From Variovorax beijingensis (GTDB taxonomy: Bacteria > Pseudomonadota > Gammaproteobacteria > Burkholderiales > Burkholderiaceae_C): a stretch of 64,000 nt of DNA. The stretch lies in NCBI RefSeq assembly GCF_003951285.1, contig NZ_RXFQ01000007.1:1-64000 (forward strand), read 5' to 3'. This document shows, in pieces, positions 1 to 9,189 of the stretch. Positions within the stretch are counted from its first letter, which is position 1, and every line of letters begins with the position of its first letter. The position numbers were made by a program, and so were the translations under genes. The notes beneath the pieces are model-generated. The model did not search any database. It was not told the DNA's origin and saw only the letters and a program-made list of their open reading frames with translations.

Positions 1-1
1 T

Positions 2-479
<478 letters not shown>

Positions 480-501
480 TCCAGCCCGGAAAACAACAAC
501 C

Positions 502-2028
502 ATGAAAAAACTGCTTGTTTCTCTCGCGCTCGGCCTGAGCCTGCTCGCTGCAGGCACGGCGAGCTTCGCCCAGGCGCCTGCTGCCACGCCCGAGGCGCCC
601 GCCGCGGCATCCGCGCCCGCAGCCGCCGCTCCGGCACCCGCGGCCGCCCCGGCTGCTGCTGCCACTGCCGAAGCAGCGCCCGCCGCGGCTCCTGCCGCTC
701 CTTCCTTCAACAAGGGTGACACCAGCTGGATGATGCTGTCCACGCTGCTCGTCATCATGATGACCATTCCCGGCCTGGCGCTGTTCTACGGCGGCCTGGT
801 GCGCAGCAAGAACATGCTGTCGGTGCTGATGCAGGTGATGGTCACCTTCTCGCTGATCGTCGTGCTGTGGCTCATCTATGGCTACAGCCTGGCGTTCACC
901 GAGGGGAATGCCTTCATCGGCGGCTTCGACCGGCTCTTCATGAAGGGCGTATTCGATCCGGCCACCGGCGTGTTCGCGCCCGGCGCCACCTTCAGCAAGG
1001 GCGTCTACATCCCCGAGCTGCTGTTCGCCGCCTTCCAGGCCACCTTCGCCGGCATCACCTGCTGCCTGATCGTGGGTGCCTTCGCGGAGCGCGCCAAGTT
1101 CTCGGCCGTGCTGCTGTTCATGGTGATCTGGTTCACCTTCAGCTATGCGCCGCTCGCGCACATGGTCTGGTTCTGGCTCGGCCCCGATGCCTACACCGCC
1201 GCCAACGTGGTGGATGCCAACAACGCCAAGGCCGGCCTGATCTGGCAGTGGGGCGCGCTCGACTTCGCGGGCGGCACCGTGGTGCACATCAACGCCGCCG
1301 TGGCGGGCCTGGTCGGCGCCTACGTGATCGGCAAGCGCGTGGGCTACGGCAAGGAAGCCTTCACGCCGCACTCGCTCACGCTCACCATGGTCGGCGCTTC
1401 GCTGCTGTGGGTCGGCTGGTTCGGCTTCAACGCAGGTTCGGCCCTCGAAGCCGGCACCAGCGCCGTGCTCGCCTTCATGAACACCTTCACCGCCACGGCA
1501 GCCGCCGTGCTCGCATGGTGCATCGGTGAAGCGCTGATGCGCGGCAAGGCTTCGATGCTGGGTGCCGCTTCGGGCGCCGTGGCGGGCCTCGTGGCCATCA
1601 CCCCGGCCGCCGGCAACGTCGGCCTGATGGGCGCGATCATCATCGGCTTCATCGCCGGCTTCGCCTGCCTCTGGGGCGTCAACGGCCTGAAGAAGATGCT
1701 CGGCGCGGACGACTCGCTCGACGTGTTCGGCGTGCACGGTGTCGGCGGCATCGTCGGCGCGCTGCTCACCGGCGTGTTCAACACCCAGGCACTCGGCGGC
1801 CCCGGCCTCGTGGGCGACTGGGTCACGGCCAGCATCGTGTCCAACGGCATCGGCGCCCAGGTCTGGATCCAGCTCAAGGGCGTGCTGCTGACCATCGTGT
1901 GGTCGGGCGTGGTGGCGTTCATTGCCTTCAAGATCGCCGACCTCACCATCGGCCTGCGTGTGTCGGAAGAAGAAGAGCGCGAAGGCCTCGACATCTCCTC
2001 GCACGGCGAGACCGCATATAACAGGTAA
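502..2028 (+). CDS. amtB: Ammonium transporter AmtB
   Basis: A 508-residue inner-membrane ammonium channel. The ATG at 502 starts a signal peptide (MKKLLVSLALGLSLLAAG...SFAQ). Next comes an unusually long linker, about residues 25-70, made almost only of Ala, Pro and Ser, and then the Amt core beginning near DTSWMMLST. The core keeps the twin pore histidines, in HINAAVAGLVGAY and in DVFGVHGVGGIVGALLTG. A longer frame extends upstream of 502 into glnK, but the signal peptide makes 502 the sensible start. The protein imports ammonium and is regulated by binding of the neighbouring GlnK. It ends in an acidic cytosolic tail (SEEEEREGLD). Confidence 0.95.
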   Translation: MKKLLVSLALGLSLLAAGTASFAQAPAATPEAPAAASAPAAAAPAPAAAPAAAATAEAAPAAAPAAPSFNKGDTSWMMLSTLLVIMMTIPGLALFYGGLVRSKNMLSVLMQVMVTFSLIVVLWLIYGYSLAFTEGNAFIGGFDRLFMKGVFDPATGVFAPGATFSKGVYIPELLFAAFQATFAGITCCLIVGAFAERAKFSAVLLFMVIWFTFSYAPLAHMVWFWLGPDAYTAANVVDANNAKAGLIWQWGALDFAGGTVVHINAAVAGLVGAYVIGKRVGYGKEAFTPHSLTLTMVGASLLWVGWFGFNAGSALEAGTSAVLAFMNTFTATAAAVLAWCIGEALMRGKASMLGAASGAVAGLVAITPAAGNVGLMGAIIIGFIAGFACLWGVNGLKKMLGADDSLDVFGVHGVGGIVGALLTGVFNTQALGGPGLVGDWVTASIVSNGIGAQVWIQLKGVLLTIVWSGVVAFIAFKIADLTIGLRVSEEEEREGLDISSHGETAYNR

Positions 2029-2046
2029 CCCCAAAGCAATAGGCAA

Positions 2047-2137
2047 CCCCCCAGTCTTCGCGCACTTCGTGTCGCTTCGCCAACCCCCCTGCTGGGGGCA
2101 ACACCAGCGGCCCGGCAAAGCCGGTTCCGCGGTGTTT
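2047..2137 (+). repeat. Dispersed intergenic repeat, copy A
   Basis: About 90 bases downstream of amtB recur in inverted orientation at 10101-10190. Shared blocks in the same order include cacttcgtgtcgcttcgcc, gggggcaacacc and aagccggttcc, with only scattered differences between. Neither copy contains a believable reading frame and both lie between genes. Internal dyads (ccccct/gggggc and ggcccggc/gccgg) would fold into hairpins in RNA. It looks like a mobile or amplified intergenic element of REP/BIME type, placed where it could end or stabilise the amtB transcript. Confidence 0.7.
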
Positions 2138-2219
2138 CTGGAAGAAGGCATACGACGCACAGGCTGGCTATAAGAACTACACGGAACGATTTTTTCAGCG
2201 AGGTCTCCTTTGGATGTTC

Positions 2220-2256
2220 AGCCCGCGAGCGCTTCGGCGTCAGCGGGCTTTTTTTT
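2220..2256 (+). terminator. Rho-independent terminator downstream of amtB
   Basis: AGCCCGC (2220-2226) pairs with GCGGGCT (2243-2249), with an inner CGC-TTCG-GCG tetraloop stem, and is followed at once by a run of eight T residues. This is a textbook intrinsic terminator for plus-strand transcription, closing the glnK-amtB unit about 190 bases after the amtB stop and before the SMP-30 gene. Confidence 0.85.
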
Positions 2257-2308
2257 GCCTGCGTTTTTCCTCTGGAGCGGCGATGTCCGCGCATGCACAA
2301 TTCCGGGC

Positions 2309-3244
2309 ATGTGGACCTCCATCGACAACAGCCTCTGCGAGCTCGGCGAATCGCCGTTCTGGCATCCGCGGGAACGCGCCCTTTACTGGCTCGACATCCC
2401 GGGCCGCGCGGTGCTGCGCACGCGCGGCGACATCGGCACGGCCTCCGCCAAGGTCGAGCGCTGGGCCCTGCCCACCGAGCCCGGCTGCATGGCGCCGGCG
2501 CGCAGCGGCGGCCTCGTGATTGCGCTGCGCGACGGCATCTACCGGGCGCGCGAGTGGGGCGGTGAACTCGTCGCCATCACGCGCGTGGAACACGACGTGC
2601 GCACCATGCGCTTCAACGACGGCAAGTGCGATGCGCTCGGCCGCTTCTGGAGCGGTTCGATCAACGAGGCGAAAGACCGCGCCAGCGCCGCGCTCTATTG
2701 CCTCGATGCGCGCCCCGGCACCGGCGTGGCGCCGACCCTCACGCAGATGGCCAGCCAGGTGACGACGGCCAACGGGCTCGCGTTCTCGCCCGATGCGCGC
2801 ACCCTGTACTGGGCCGATACGCCCGCGCACCAGGTGCGCGCCTGGAACTGGGACGCCGAGGCCAACACGCTCTCGCAGCCTCGCGTGTTCCGCCAGTTCG
2901 ACGCCAAGCCCGAAGGCTGGACCCCCGATTCGCCGACGCTTTGCTACGAAGGCCGCCCCGATGGCGCCACGGTCGATGCGCAGGGCCACTACTGGGTCGC
3001 GATGTTCGAAGGCGCCCAGTTGCTGCGCCTTGCGCCTTCAGGCGAGATCGTGGCCGCCGTTCCCGTTCCGGCCCAATGCCCGACCATGCCCTGCTTCGGC
3101 GGCGATGACCTGAAGACGCTCTTCGTCACCACCGCCCGCAAGGGCCGCCCCGCCGCCGAGATCGAGCGGTTGCCGGCCTCGGGCAGCGTGATTGCCATGC
3201 AGGTCGACACGCCCGGCCTGCCGGTTGCCTTCTTCGAAGATTGA
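2309..3244 (+). CDS. SMP-30/gluconolactonase family hydrolase
   Basis: 311 residues forming one SMP-30/LRE-type six-bladed beta-propeller. Family motifs are in order: LGESPFW at the N-terminus (metal-ligand Glu14), RFNDGKCD...GRFWSG, TANGLAFSPD..TLYWADT, and PDGATVDAQGHYWVA near residue 220. Members hydrolyse sugar lactones such as gluconolactone or arabinonolactone with a divalent metal; the substrate cannot be read here. The ATG at 2309 is preferred because the family motif begins within 15 residues; a longer TTG-initiated frame starts in the amtB terminator. It is followed 13 bases later by a LysR gene on the same strand. Confidence 0.85.
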   Translation: MWTSIDNSLCELGESPFWHPRERALYWLDIPGRAVLRTRGDIGTASAKVERWALPTEPGCMAPARSGGLVIALRDGIYRAREWGGELVAITRVEHDVRTMRFNDGKCDALGRFWSGSINEAKDRASAALYCLDARPGTGVAPTLTQMASQVTTANGLAFSPDARTLYWADTPAHQVRAWNWDAEANTLSQPRVFRQFDAKPEGWTPDSPTLCYEGRPDGATVDAQGHYWVAMFEGAQLLRLAPSGEIVAAVPVPAQCPTMPCFGGDDLKTLFVTTARKGRPAAEIERLPASGSVIAMQVDTPGLPVAFFED

Positions 3245-3257
3245 GCGGCTTCCCCGC

Positions 3258-4139
3258 ATGGCCCTGCAGCACATCCCGCCCATCCAGTGCCTGCTGACCT
3301 TCGAGGCCGTGGCGCGGCTGCGGCATGCGGGCCGCGCGGCCGACGAGCTGTGCGTGACCGCCAGCGCCGTGAGCCACCGCATCCGCCAGCTCGAGGCGCA
3401 CGTGGGCTTCAAGCTCTTCGGCCGTGGCGACTTCAGCCTCACGGCCGACGGCGCGGCCTACCTTGCCAACGTGCGCACCGGCCTTGCTGCGCTGCAGGCC
3501 ACGCCGCTTGGCAACGCGGCGACGCGCGCCACGCGCCTGCGCATTGCCGTCACGCCCACCTTCAGCCGCGTGTTCCTGATGCCGCGGCTCGAACTGTTCC
3601 GCAACATCTACCCCGACATCGAGCTGGTGCTGCAGGTGTCCATTCCGCTGCTCGACGTGACGGCCGAGCAGGCCGACCTCGAGGTGCGCTACGGCAGCGG
3701 CGCGTACGCCGACTGCGAACACCGGCTGCTGCTCGATGAAGAGGTGCTGCCCGCCTGCAGCCCGAGCTACCTCAACGAGTTCGGCCCGTTCGACGGCTTT
3801 TGCACCGCGGCGGAGATTGCCAGCGCCCGGCTGATCCGCAGCCCGCTCGAACCCTGGGGCACCTGGTTTGCAAGCTGCGGCCTCGACCAGCCCGAGCCGC
3901 ACGTCGGCTCCCAGTTCAACGACCTGGGCCTGGTCTACGACGCCGCGGCCAGCGGCTTCGGCGTCGCGCTGGTGCGCCAGAAGATGGGCGCCGCCTGGTT
4001 CGAATCGGGCCGGCTGGTGCCGCTGTCCGACCGGCCCGTGCCCTCGCCGCACCGCCACACCATCTGCTGGCAGCCAGGCACGCTCGATCGCTGGGAATGC
4101 GCGGCGTTTGTGGACTGGCTCGCACAGAGCCTGCGCTGA
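3258..4139 (+). CDS. LysR-family transcriptional regulator, GcvA-like
   Basis: 293 residues. The N-terminal winged helix-turn-helix (about 8-65) reads LLTFEAVARLRHAGRAADELCVTASAVSHRIRQLE, and the SAVSHRIRQLE recognition helix plus the L..FEA lead are typical of the GcvA-like branch. A LysR substrate-binding domain fills about residues 90-290. The gene starts 13 bases after the SMP-30 stop and may be co-transcribed with it; 112 bases separate it from glcD downstream. Target and effector are unknown. Control of the SMP-30 gene or of the glc genes is a reasonable guess from position only. Confidence 0.9.
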   Translation: MALQHIPPIQCLLTFEAVARLRHAGRAADELCVTASAVSHRIRQLEAHVGFKLFGRGDFSLTADGAAYLANVRTGLAALQATPLGNAATRATRLRIAVTPTFSRVFLMPRLELFRNIYPDIELVLQVSIPLLDVTAEQADLEVRYGSGAYADCEHRLLLDEEVLPACSPSYLNEFGPFDGFCTAAEIASARLIRSPLEPWGTWFASCGLDQPEPHVGSQFNDLGLVYDAAASGFGVALVRQKMGAAWFESGRLVPLSDRPVPSPHRHTICWQPGTLDRWECAAFVDWLAQSLR

Positions 4140-4251
4140 ACCGGCGGCCGGCCGCTGCATTCGGCAAAGTTCTCTCAAGCGCCGCGCAAAAAAGCTTCAA
4201 CCCGGCCGCGCCGCATTTTGCGTAGAGTGCAGGGCACCACGAGAGACACCT

Positions 4252-5754
4252 ATGAACGCGCCGCTCACCGCCGTCCAGCACGATTCGCTGCAGAAAACCG
4301 ACCGCCAGTCGCAGATCGTGCGCGCCCTGCAGGCCCACCTGCCGGCGCACGCGCTCATCTGGCACGCCGAGGACACCACACCCTACGAATGCGACGGCCT
4401 CACCGCCTACCGCCAGCGCCCGCTGGTGGTGGCCCTGCCCGAGACCGAGGCGCAGGTGGCCGCGGTGCTCAAGACCTGCCACCAGCTCGGCGTGCCCGTG
4501 GTGGCACGCGGTGCGGGCACCGGGCTTTCGGGCGGCGCCATGCCGCATGCGCTGGGCGTGACGCTGTCGCTCGCCAAATTCAACCGCATCCTGAAGATCG
4601 ACCCGGTGAGCCGAACGGCCGTCGTGCAGTGCGGCGTGCGCAACCTTGCCATCAGCGAAGCCGCTGCGCCCTTCAACCTCTACTACGCGCCCGATCCGTC
4701 GAGCCAGATTGCCTGCACCATCGGCGGCAACGTGGCCGAGAACTCGGGCGGCGTGCACTGCCTGAAATACGGCCTCACGCTGCACAACGTGCTGCGCGTG
4801 CGCGGCTTCACGGCCGAGGGCGAGCCCATTGAATTCGGCGGCGAGGCGCTCGACGCGCCGGGCCTGGACCTGCTCGCGCTGGTCATCGGCAGCGAAGGCA
4901 TGCTGGCCGTGACCACCGAGGTCAGCGTCAAGCTGGTGCCCAAGCCGCAGGTCGCGCGCTGCATCATGGCCAGCTTCGACGACGTGCGCAAGGCGGGCGA
5001 TGCGGTGGCCGCGGTGATTGCGGCCGGCATCATTCCCGCGGGGCTCGAGATGATGGACAAGCCCATGACCGCTGCCGTCGAAGACTTCGTGCACGCGGGC
5101 TACGACCTCGACGCGGCCGCGATCCTGCTGTGCGAATCCGACGGCACCGCCGAGGAAGTGGAAGAAGAAATCGGCCGCATGACGGCCGTGCTGCGCTCCT
5201 GCGGCGCCACTGCCATTGCGGTGAGCAGCAGCGAGGAAGAGCGCATGAAGTTCTGGAGCGGCCGCAAGAACGCGTTCCCCGCGTCGGGCCGCATCAGCCC
5301 CGACTACATGTGCCTCGATTCCACCATTCCGCGCAAGCGCCTGGCCGACATCCTGCTGGCCATCCAGCAGATGGAGAAGAAGTACGGATTGCGCTGCTGC
5401 AACGTGTTCCACGCCGGCGACGGCAACCTGCATCCGCTGGTGCTGTTCGATGCCAACGACCCCGACGAGCTGCACCGCTGCGAGCTCTTCGGCGCCGACA
5501 TCCTCGAGACCAGCGTGGCCATGGGCGGCACCGTGTCGGGCGAGCATGGCGTGGGCGTGGAAAAGCTCAACAGCATGTGCGTGCAGTTCACCGCGGCCGA
5601 GAACGAGCAGATGTTTGGCATCAAGCGCGCCTTCGATCCGGCCGGCCTGCTGAACCCCGGCAAGGTGATTCCCACGCTGCAGCGCTGCGCCGAATACGGC
5701 AAGCAGGTGGTGCGCGGCGGCCGGCTGCCGCATCCCGACCTGCCGCGCTTCTGA
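4252..5754 (+). CDS. glcD: Glycolate oxidase, FAD-binding subunit GlcD
   Basis: A 500-residue FAD-linked oxidase. The N-terminal PCMH-type FAD-binding domain (about 55-235) carries VVARGAGTGLSGGAMP and NVAENSGGVHCLKYG, and the C-terminal FAD-oxidase domain carries NVFHAGDGNLHP and SGEHGVGVEK, the histidine-bearing motifs of the GlcD/D-lactate dehydrogenase family. With GlcE and GlcF it oxidises glycolate to glyoxylate and passes electrons to the respiratory chain. The ATG at 4252 follows a GAGAGACACCT spacer. It is first of three genes, with 28 bases to glcE. No glcG or glcC is adjacent. Confidence 0.93.
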   Translation: MNAPLTAVQHDSLQKTDRQSQIVRALQAHLPAHALIWHAEDTTPYECDGLTAYRQRPLVVALPETEAQVAAVLKTCHQLGVPVVARGAGTGLSGGAMPHALGVTLSLAKFNRILKIDPVSRTAVVQCGVRNLAISEAAAPFNLYYAPDPSSQIACTIGGNVAENSGGVHCLKYGLTLHNVLRVRGFTAEGEPIEFGGEALDAPGLDLLALVIGSEGMLAVTTEVSVKLVPKPQVARCIMASFDDVRKAGDAVAAVIAAGIIPAGLEMMDKPMTAAVEDFVHAGYDLDAAAILLCESDGTAEEVEEEIGRMTAVLRSCGATAIAVSSSEEERMKFWSGRKNAFPASGRISPDYMCLDSTIPRKRLADILLAIQQMEKKYGLRCCNVFHAGDGNLHPLVLFDANDPDELHRCELFGADILETSVAMGGTVSGEHGVGVEKLNSMCVQFTAAENEQMFGIKRAFDPAGLLNPGKVIPTLQRCAEYGKQVVRGGRLPHPDLPRF

Positions 5755-5782
5755 GAACGACGACAAGAAAACAACGCAGACC

Positions 5783-6892
5783 ATGGAACCCGCCCTCAGC
5801 CAGATCGCCGAACGCATCCGCGCCGCGGCCGCCGATGCCACGCCGCTTCGCATCCGCGGCGGTGGCACCAAGGACTTTCATGGCGAGACGCCGCACGGCG
5901 AAATCCTGAGCACCACCGCGCTCACCGGCATCACGAGCTACGAACCCAGTGAACTGGTGGTCACCGTGCGCGGCGGCACGCCGCTTGCCGAGCTCGAAGC
6001 CGTGCTGGCCGAAAAAGGGCAATGCCTGCCCTTCGAGCCGCCGCACTTCGGCGCGGCGGGTGCGGGCACCGTGGGCGGCATGGTGGCCGCGGGGCTCAGC
6101 GGCCCGGCGCGCGCCAGCGTGGGCGCGGTGCGCGACTACGTGCTGGGCGCCACGCTCGTCAACGGCCGCGGCGACGTGCTCACATTCGGCGGCCAGGTGA
6201 TGAAGAACGTGGCGGGCTACGACGTCTCGCGCGTGCTGGCGGGATCGCTCGGCACGCTGGGCGTGATTGCCGAGGTGAGCCTCAAGGTGCTGCCTGTCGC
6301 GCCCGCCGAGGCCACGCTGGCCTTCGACTGCAGCCAGGCGGATGCGCTGCGCCTGCTCAACGAGTGGGGCGGCCGGCCGCTGCCGCTCAACGCGAGCTGC
6401 TGGTTCGAACAGGCGGGCGCCGGCATGCTGCAGCTGCGCCTGCGCGGCGCGGTTGCGGCGGTGGAGGCCGCCTGCGCGCATCTCGGCGGCGAGCGCAAGG
6501 ACAACGCGCACGCCGCGGCGCACTGGCAGGCGCTGCGCGACCAGCAGCTGCCCTGGTTCGGCGCGGGCCCGAACGCACTGTGGCGCCTGTCGGTGCCGCA
6601 GACCGCATCGGCGATTGCATGGGGCGATGGCGAGGCGCCGCTGGTCGAATGGCATGGCGGGCAGCGCTGGTACCAGGCGCCGCCCGCGCAGGCCGCGCGC
6701 ATCCGCGAAGCCGCACGCGCGGCCGGCGGGCACGCCACGCTGTTCCGCATGCCCGCCGGCCACGCCGCGGACAGCCGCGTGCCGCGCTTCGACGCACTGA
6801 GCGCACCCGTGGCCCGCATCCACCAGGCGCTGATGCACGAGTTCGATCCGCACCGCATCTTCGATCGCGCACGGCTGCTCGCCGGCGCTTAA
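5783..6892 (+). CDS. glcE: Glycolate oxidase subunit GlcE
   Basis: 369 residues. It contains an FAD-binding type-2 domain over about residues 1-180 (RIRGGGTKDFHG, GTVGGMVAAGLSGPARASVG, KNVAGYDVSR..AGSLGTLGVI) and a shortened C-terminal part ending in HEFDPHRIFDRARL. GlcE resembles a reduced GlcD and forms the heterotrimeric membrane-associated oxidase with GlcD and GlcF. Its position between glcD (28-base gap) and glcF (21-base gap) fixes the identity. Confidence 0.93.
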   Translation: MEPALSQIAERIRAAAADATPLRIRGGGTKDFHGETPHGEILSTTALTGITSYEPSELVVTVRGGTPLAELEAVLAEKGQCLPFEPPHFGAAGAGTVGGMVAAGLSGPARASVGAVRDYVLGATLVNGRGDVLTFGGQVMKNVAGYDVSRVLAGSLGTLGVIAEVSLKVLPVAPAEATLAFDCSQADALRLLNEWGGRPLPLNASCWFEQAGAGMLQLRLRGAVAAVEAACAHLGGERKDNAHAAAHWQALRDQQLPWFGAGPNALWRLSVPQTASAIAWGDGEAPLVEWHGGQRWYQAPPAQAARIREAARAAGGHATLFRMPAGHAADSRVPRFDALSAPVARIHQALMHEFDPHRIFDRARLLAGA

Positions 6893-6913
6893 AAAAACCA
6901 AGAAACCCCCGCG

Positions 6914-8146
6914 ATGCAAACCGAACTCGCCCCCGAATTCCGCGGCACCGACGAAGGCCGCGAAGCCGAAGCCATCCTGCGCAAATGCGTGCACTGCGGC
7001 TTCTGCACTGCCACCTGCCCCACCTACCAATTGCTCGGCGACGAGCTCGACGGCCCGCGCGGGCGCATCTACCTGATCAAGCAGGTGCTCGAAGGCAAGG
7101 CCCCCACGCGCAGCACGCAGCTGCACCTGGACCGCTGCCTGACCTGCCGCAACTGCGAGAGCACCTGCCCGAGCGGCGTGCAGTACGGCCACCTGGTCGA
7201 CATCGGCCGCAGGATCGTCGACGAGAAAGTGCCGCGCCCCGCCATGGAATCGGCCACGCGCTGGCTGCTGAAGGAAGGGCTGCCGTCGCCGCTGTTCGGC
7301 CCGGCGATGGCGCTCGGCCAGGCGGTGCGCGGCCTGCTGCCCGATGCGCTCAAGGCCAAGGTGCCGGCCAAACAGGAGGCCGGCGCCTGGCCCACCGCCA
7401 CGCATGCGCGCAAGGTGCTGATGCTCGCGGGCTGCGTGCAGCCCGCGATGATGCCCAACATCAACAGCGCCACCGCGCGCGTGCTCGATGCGGCCGGCAT
7501 CCAGGCCGTGATCGCGCCCGAGGCCGGCTGCTGCGGCGCCGTGAAGTTCCACCTCAACGACCAGGAGGGCGGCAAGGCGCAGATGCGCGCCAACATCGAT
7601 GCCTGGTGGCCGATGGTGGAGCGCAACGAGGTCGAAGCCATCGTGATGAACGCCTCGGGCTGCGGCGTCACGGTGCGCGAGTACGGCCACATCCTGCAGC
7701 ACGACCCGGCCTATGCCGCCAAGGCCGCGCGCATCAGCGAGCTGACGCACGATCTGAGCGAACTGCTGCCCGACCTGGTGCCGGCCCTGAAGGCGCGCGT
7801 GCATGCGCCGCAGGGCGTGGTCGCCTACCACCCGCCCTGCACGCTGCAGCATGGCCAGAAGCTGCGCGGCGGCGTCGAAACACATTTGCGCGCACTCGGC
7901 TTCGACGTGCGCGTGGCCCTGAACGAATCGCACCTGTGCTGCGGCTCGGCCGGCACCTACTCGGTGCTGCAGCCCGAGCTGGCCCACCCGCTGCGCGACC
8001 GCAAGCTCGGGCACCTGGAGCAGCTGCAGCCGAGCGTCATCGCCTCGGCCAACATCGGCTGCATCACGCACCTGCAAAGCGGCAGCCAGAAGACACCCGT
8101 GCGGCACTGGGTGGAACTGCTGGACGCGGCGCTGGCAGCGGCCTGA
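6914..8146 (+). CDS. glcF: Glycolate oxidase iron-sulfur subunit GlcF
   Basis: 410 residues. The N-terminus carries two ferredoxin-type [4Fe-4S] motifs, CVHCGFCTATCP near residue 25 and CLTCRNCESTCP near residue 75. Two CCG domains follow (LAGCVQPAMMPN...GCCGAVKFH and YHPPCTLQHGQK...CCGSAGTYS), as expected for an electron-transfer subunit of GlcF/heterodisulfide-reductase type. It takes electrons from the GlcD/GlcE flavins. Last gene of glcDEF; the next gene starts 91 bases later with its own Shine-Dalgarno. Confidence 0.94.
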   Translation: MQTELAPEFRGTDEGREAEAILRKCVHCGFCTATCPTYQLLGDELDGPRGRIYLIKQVLEGKAPTRSTQLHLDRCLTCRNCESTCPSGVQYGHLVDIGRRIVDEKVPRPAMESATRWLLKEGLPSPLFGPAMALGQAVRGLLPDALKAKVPAKQEAGAWPTATHARKVLMLAGCVQPAMMPNINSATARVLDAAGIQAVIAPEAGCCGAVKFHLNDQEGGKAQMRANIDAWWPMVERNEVEAIVMNASGCGVTVREYGHILQHDPAYAAKAARISELTHDLSELLPDLVPALKARVHAPQGVVAYHPPCTLQHGQKLRGGVETHLRALGFDVRVALNESHLCCGSAGTYSVLQPELAHPLRDRKLGHLEQLQPSVIASANIGCITHLQSGSQKTPVRHWVELLDAALAAA

Positions 8147-8237
8147 TCGCGCACACCGAAGAGCGCCCTGGTCCGACTCGCGCCAGCGCGCTTTGCACCG
8201 CATCATGGCGGCACCGTTTTTCCAAGGAGCAAGCCTC

Positions 8238-8672
8238 ATGTCTTCTGTTCAAGCAGCTTCCATCGTTCCGAAGAAGCACTTACGGCGTGCCTTGCTGGCG
8301 CTGGCATGCGCGGCCGGCGCCGTGGGTGCGCAGGCCCAGTCGGCCATGCCGCAATGGAAGGGCGAGGGCGCGGTGCGCTATGTCTGCGGCGGCATCGGCT
8401 CGGACGAATCGACTGCCATGCGCGCCGCCATGAAAGACCATCCGCTGGCGCTGCTCTTCGCGCGCTCCGACGGCGCTTACCTGGCGGATGTGCAGGTCGA
8501 CATCAAGGGCGCCGGCGGCGCGCCTTCGCTGGCCTTGCGCGCGAGCGGGCCGGTCTGCCTGGTCGACCTGCCCGCGGGCCGCTACACCATCGACGCCGCG
8601 ATGGCCGGCAGCGCCAAGAGCCAGACGGTGACGGTGGGCGGCGGCTCCAGGACCGTCGATTTCAGGTTCTGA
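8238..8672 (+). CDS. Small secreted protein of unknown function
   Basis: 144 residues. The ATG at 8238 follows a clear AAGGAG. The N-terminus has a basic start (PKKHLRR) and a hydrophobic stretch ending in AQAQS, a signal peptide with probable cleavage near residue 34. The mature part has two cysteines (YVCGGIG and GPVCLVDLPAG) and an AGRYTIDAAMAG...SQTVTVGGGSRTVDF ending that resembles a carboxypeptidase-regulatory-like beta-sandwich. Function is not recognised. It stands alone behind glcF and is convergent with the peroxidase gene, whose stop is 12 bases away. Confidence 0.75.
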   Translation: MSSVQAASIVPKKHLRRALLALACAAGAVGAQAQSAMPQWKGEGAVRYVCGGIGSDESTAMRAAMKDHPLALLFARSDGAYLADVQVDIKGAGGAPSLALRASGPVCLVDLPAGRYTIDAAMAGSAKSQTVTVGGGSRTVDFRF

Positions 8673-8684
8673 CCGGGCCTCGAT

Positions 8685-9176
8685 TCAGCCCGCCGCCAGC
8701 GCCGCCTCGATGTCGCGCGCGATTGACGCGGGCGTGTCCAGCGGCGCATAGCGCTTGAGCACCCGCCCGTCGCGGCCGACCAGGAACTTGGTGAAGTTCC
8801 ACTTGATGGCCGTGCTGCCCAGGAGGCCCGGCTTCTCCTTGGTGAGCCACTGGTAGAGCGGCGCGGCGTTGCTGCCGTTGACGTCGATCTTTTCCATCAT
8901 CGGAAAACTCACGCCGTAGTTGGTGGTGCAGAAGGCGCCGATTTCCTCGTTGCTGCCCGGATCCTGCGAGCCGAACTGGTTCGACGGAAAGCCCAGCACC
9001 ACCAGCCCCTGGCTGGCGTACTTTTCGTGCAGTTCCTCGAGTCCGGCGAACTGCGGCGTGAAGCCGCATTGGCTGGCCGTGTTGACGATCAGCAGCACCT
9101 TGCCGCGGAAGTCCGAGAGCTTCACGTTCTGGCCGTCGATCCGGTTGGCTTCGAAGTCGTAGATGCTGGTGGTCAT
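8685..9176 (-). CDS. Glutathione peroxidase (thiol peroxidase, Cys type)
   Basis: 163 residues, typical of bacterial glutathione peroxidase-like enzymes. The peroxidatic Cys37 is in NTASQCGFTPQ, with the downstream signature GFPSNQFGSQDPG (catalytic Gln) and KWNFTKFLV (Trp/Asn). Bacterial members reduce organic hydroperoxides, often with thioredoxin. The start is set at MTTSIYDF because homologues begin there and upstream codons overlap the neighbouring gene's start region. The EamA exporter gene lies 13 bases upstream on the same strand, so the two may be one transcript. Confidence 0.9.
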   Translation of the reverse strand: MTTSIYDFEANRIDGQNVKLSDFRGKVLLIVNTASQCGFTPQFAGLEELHEKYASQGLVVLGFPSNQFGSQDPGSNEEIGAFCTTNYGVSFPMMEKIDVNGSNAAPLYQWLTKEKPGLLGSTAIKWNFTKFLVGRDGRVLKRYAPLDTPASIARDIEAALAAG

Positions 9177-9189
9177 GGCGATGCCTCGG

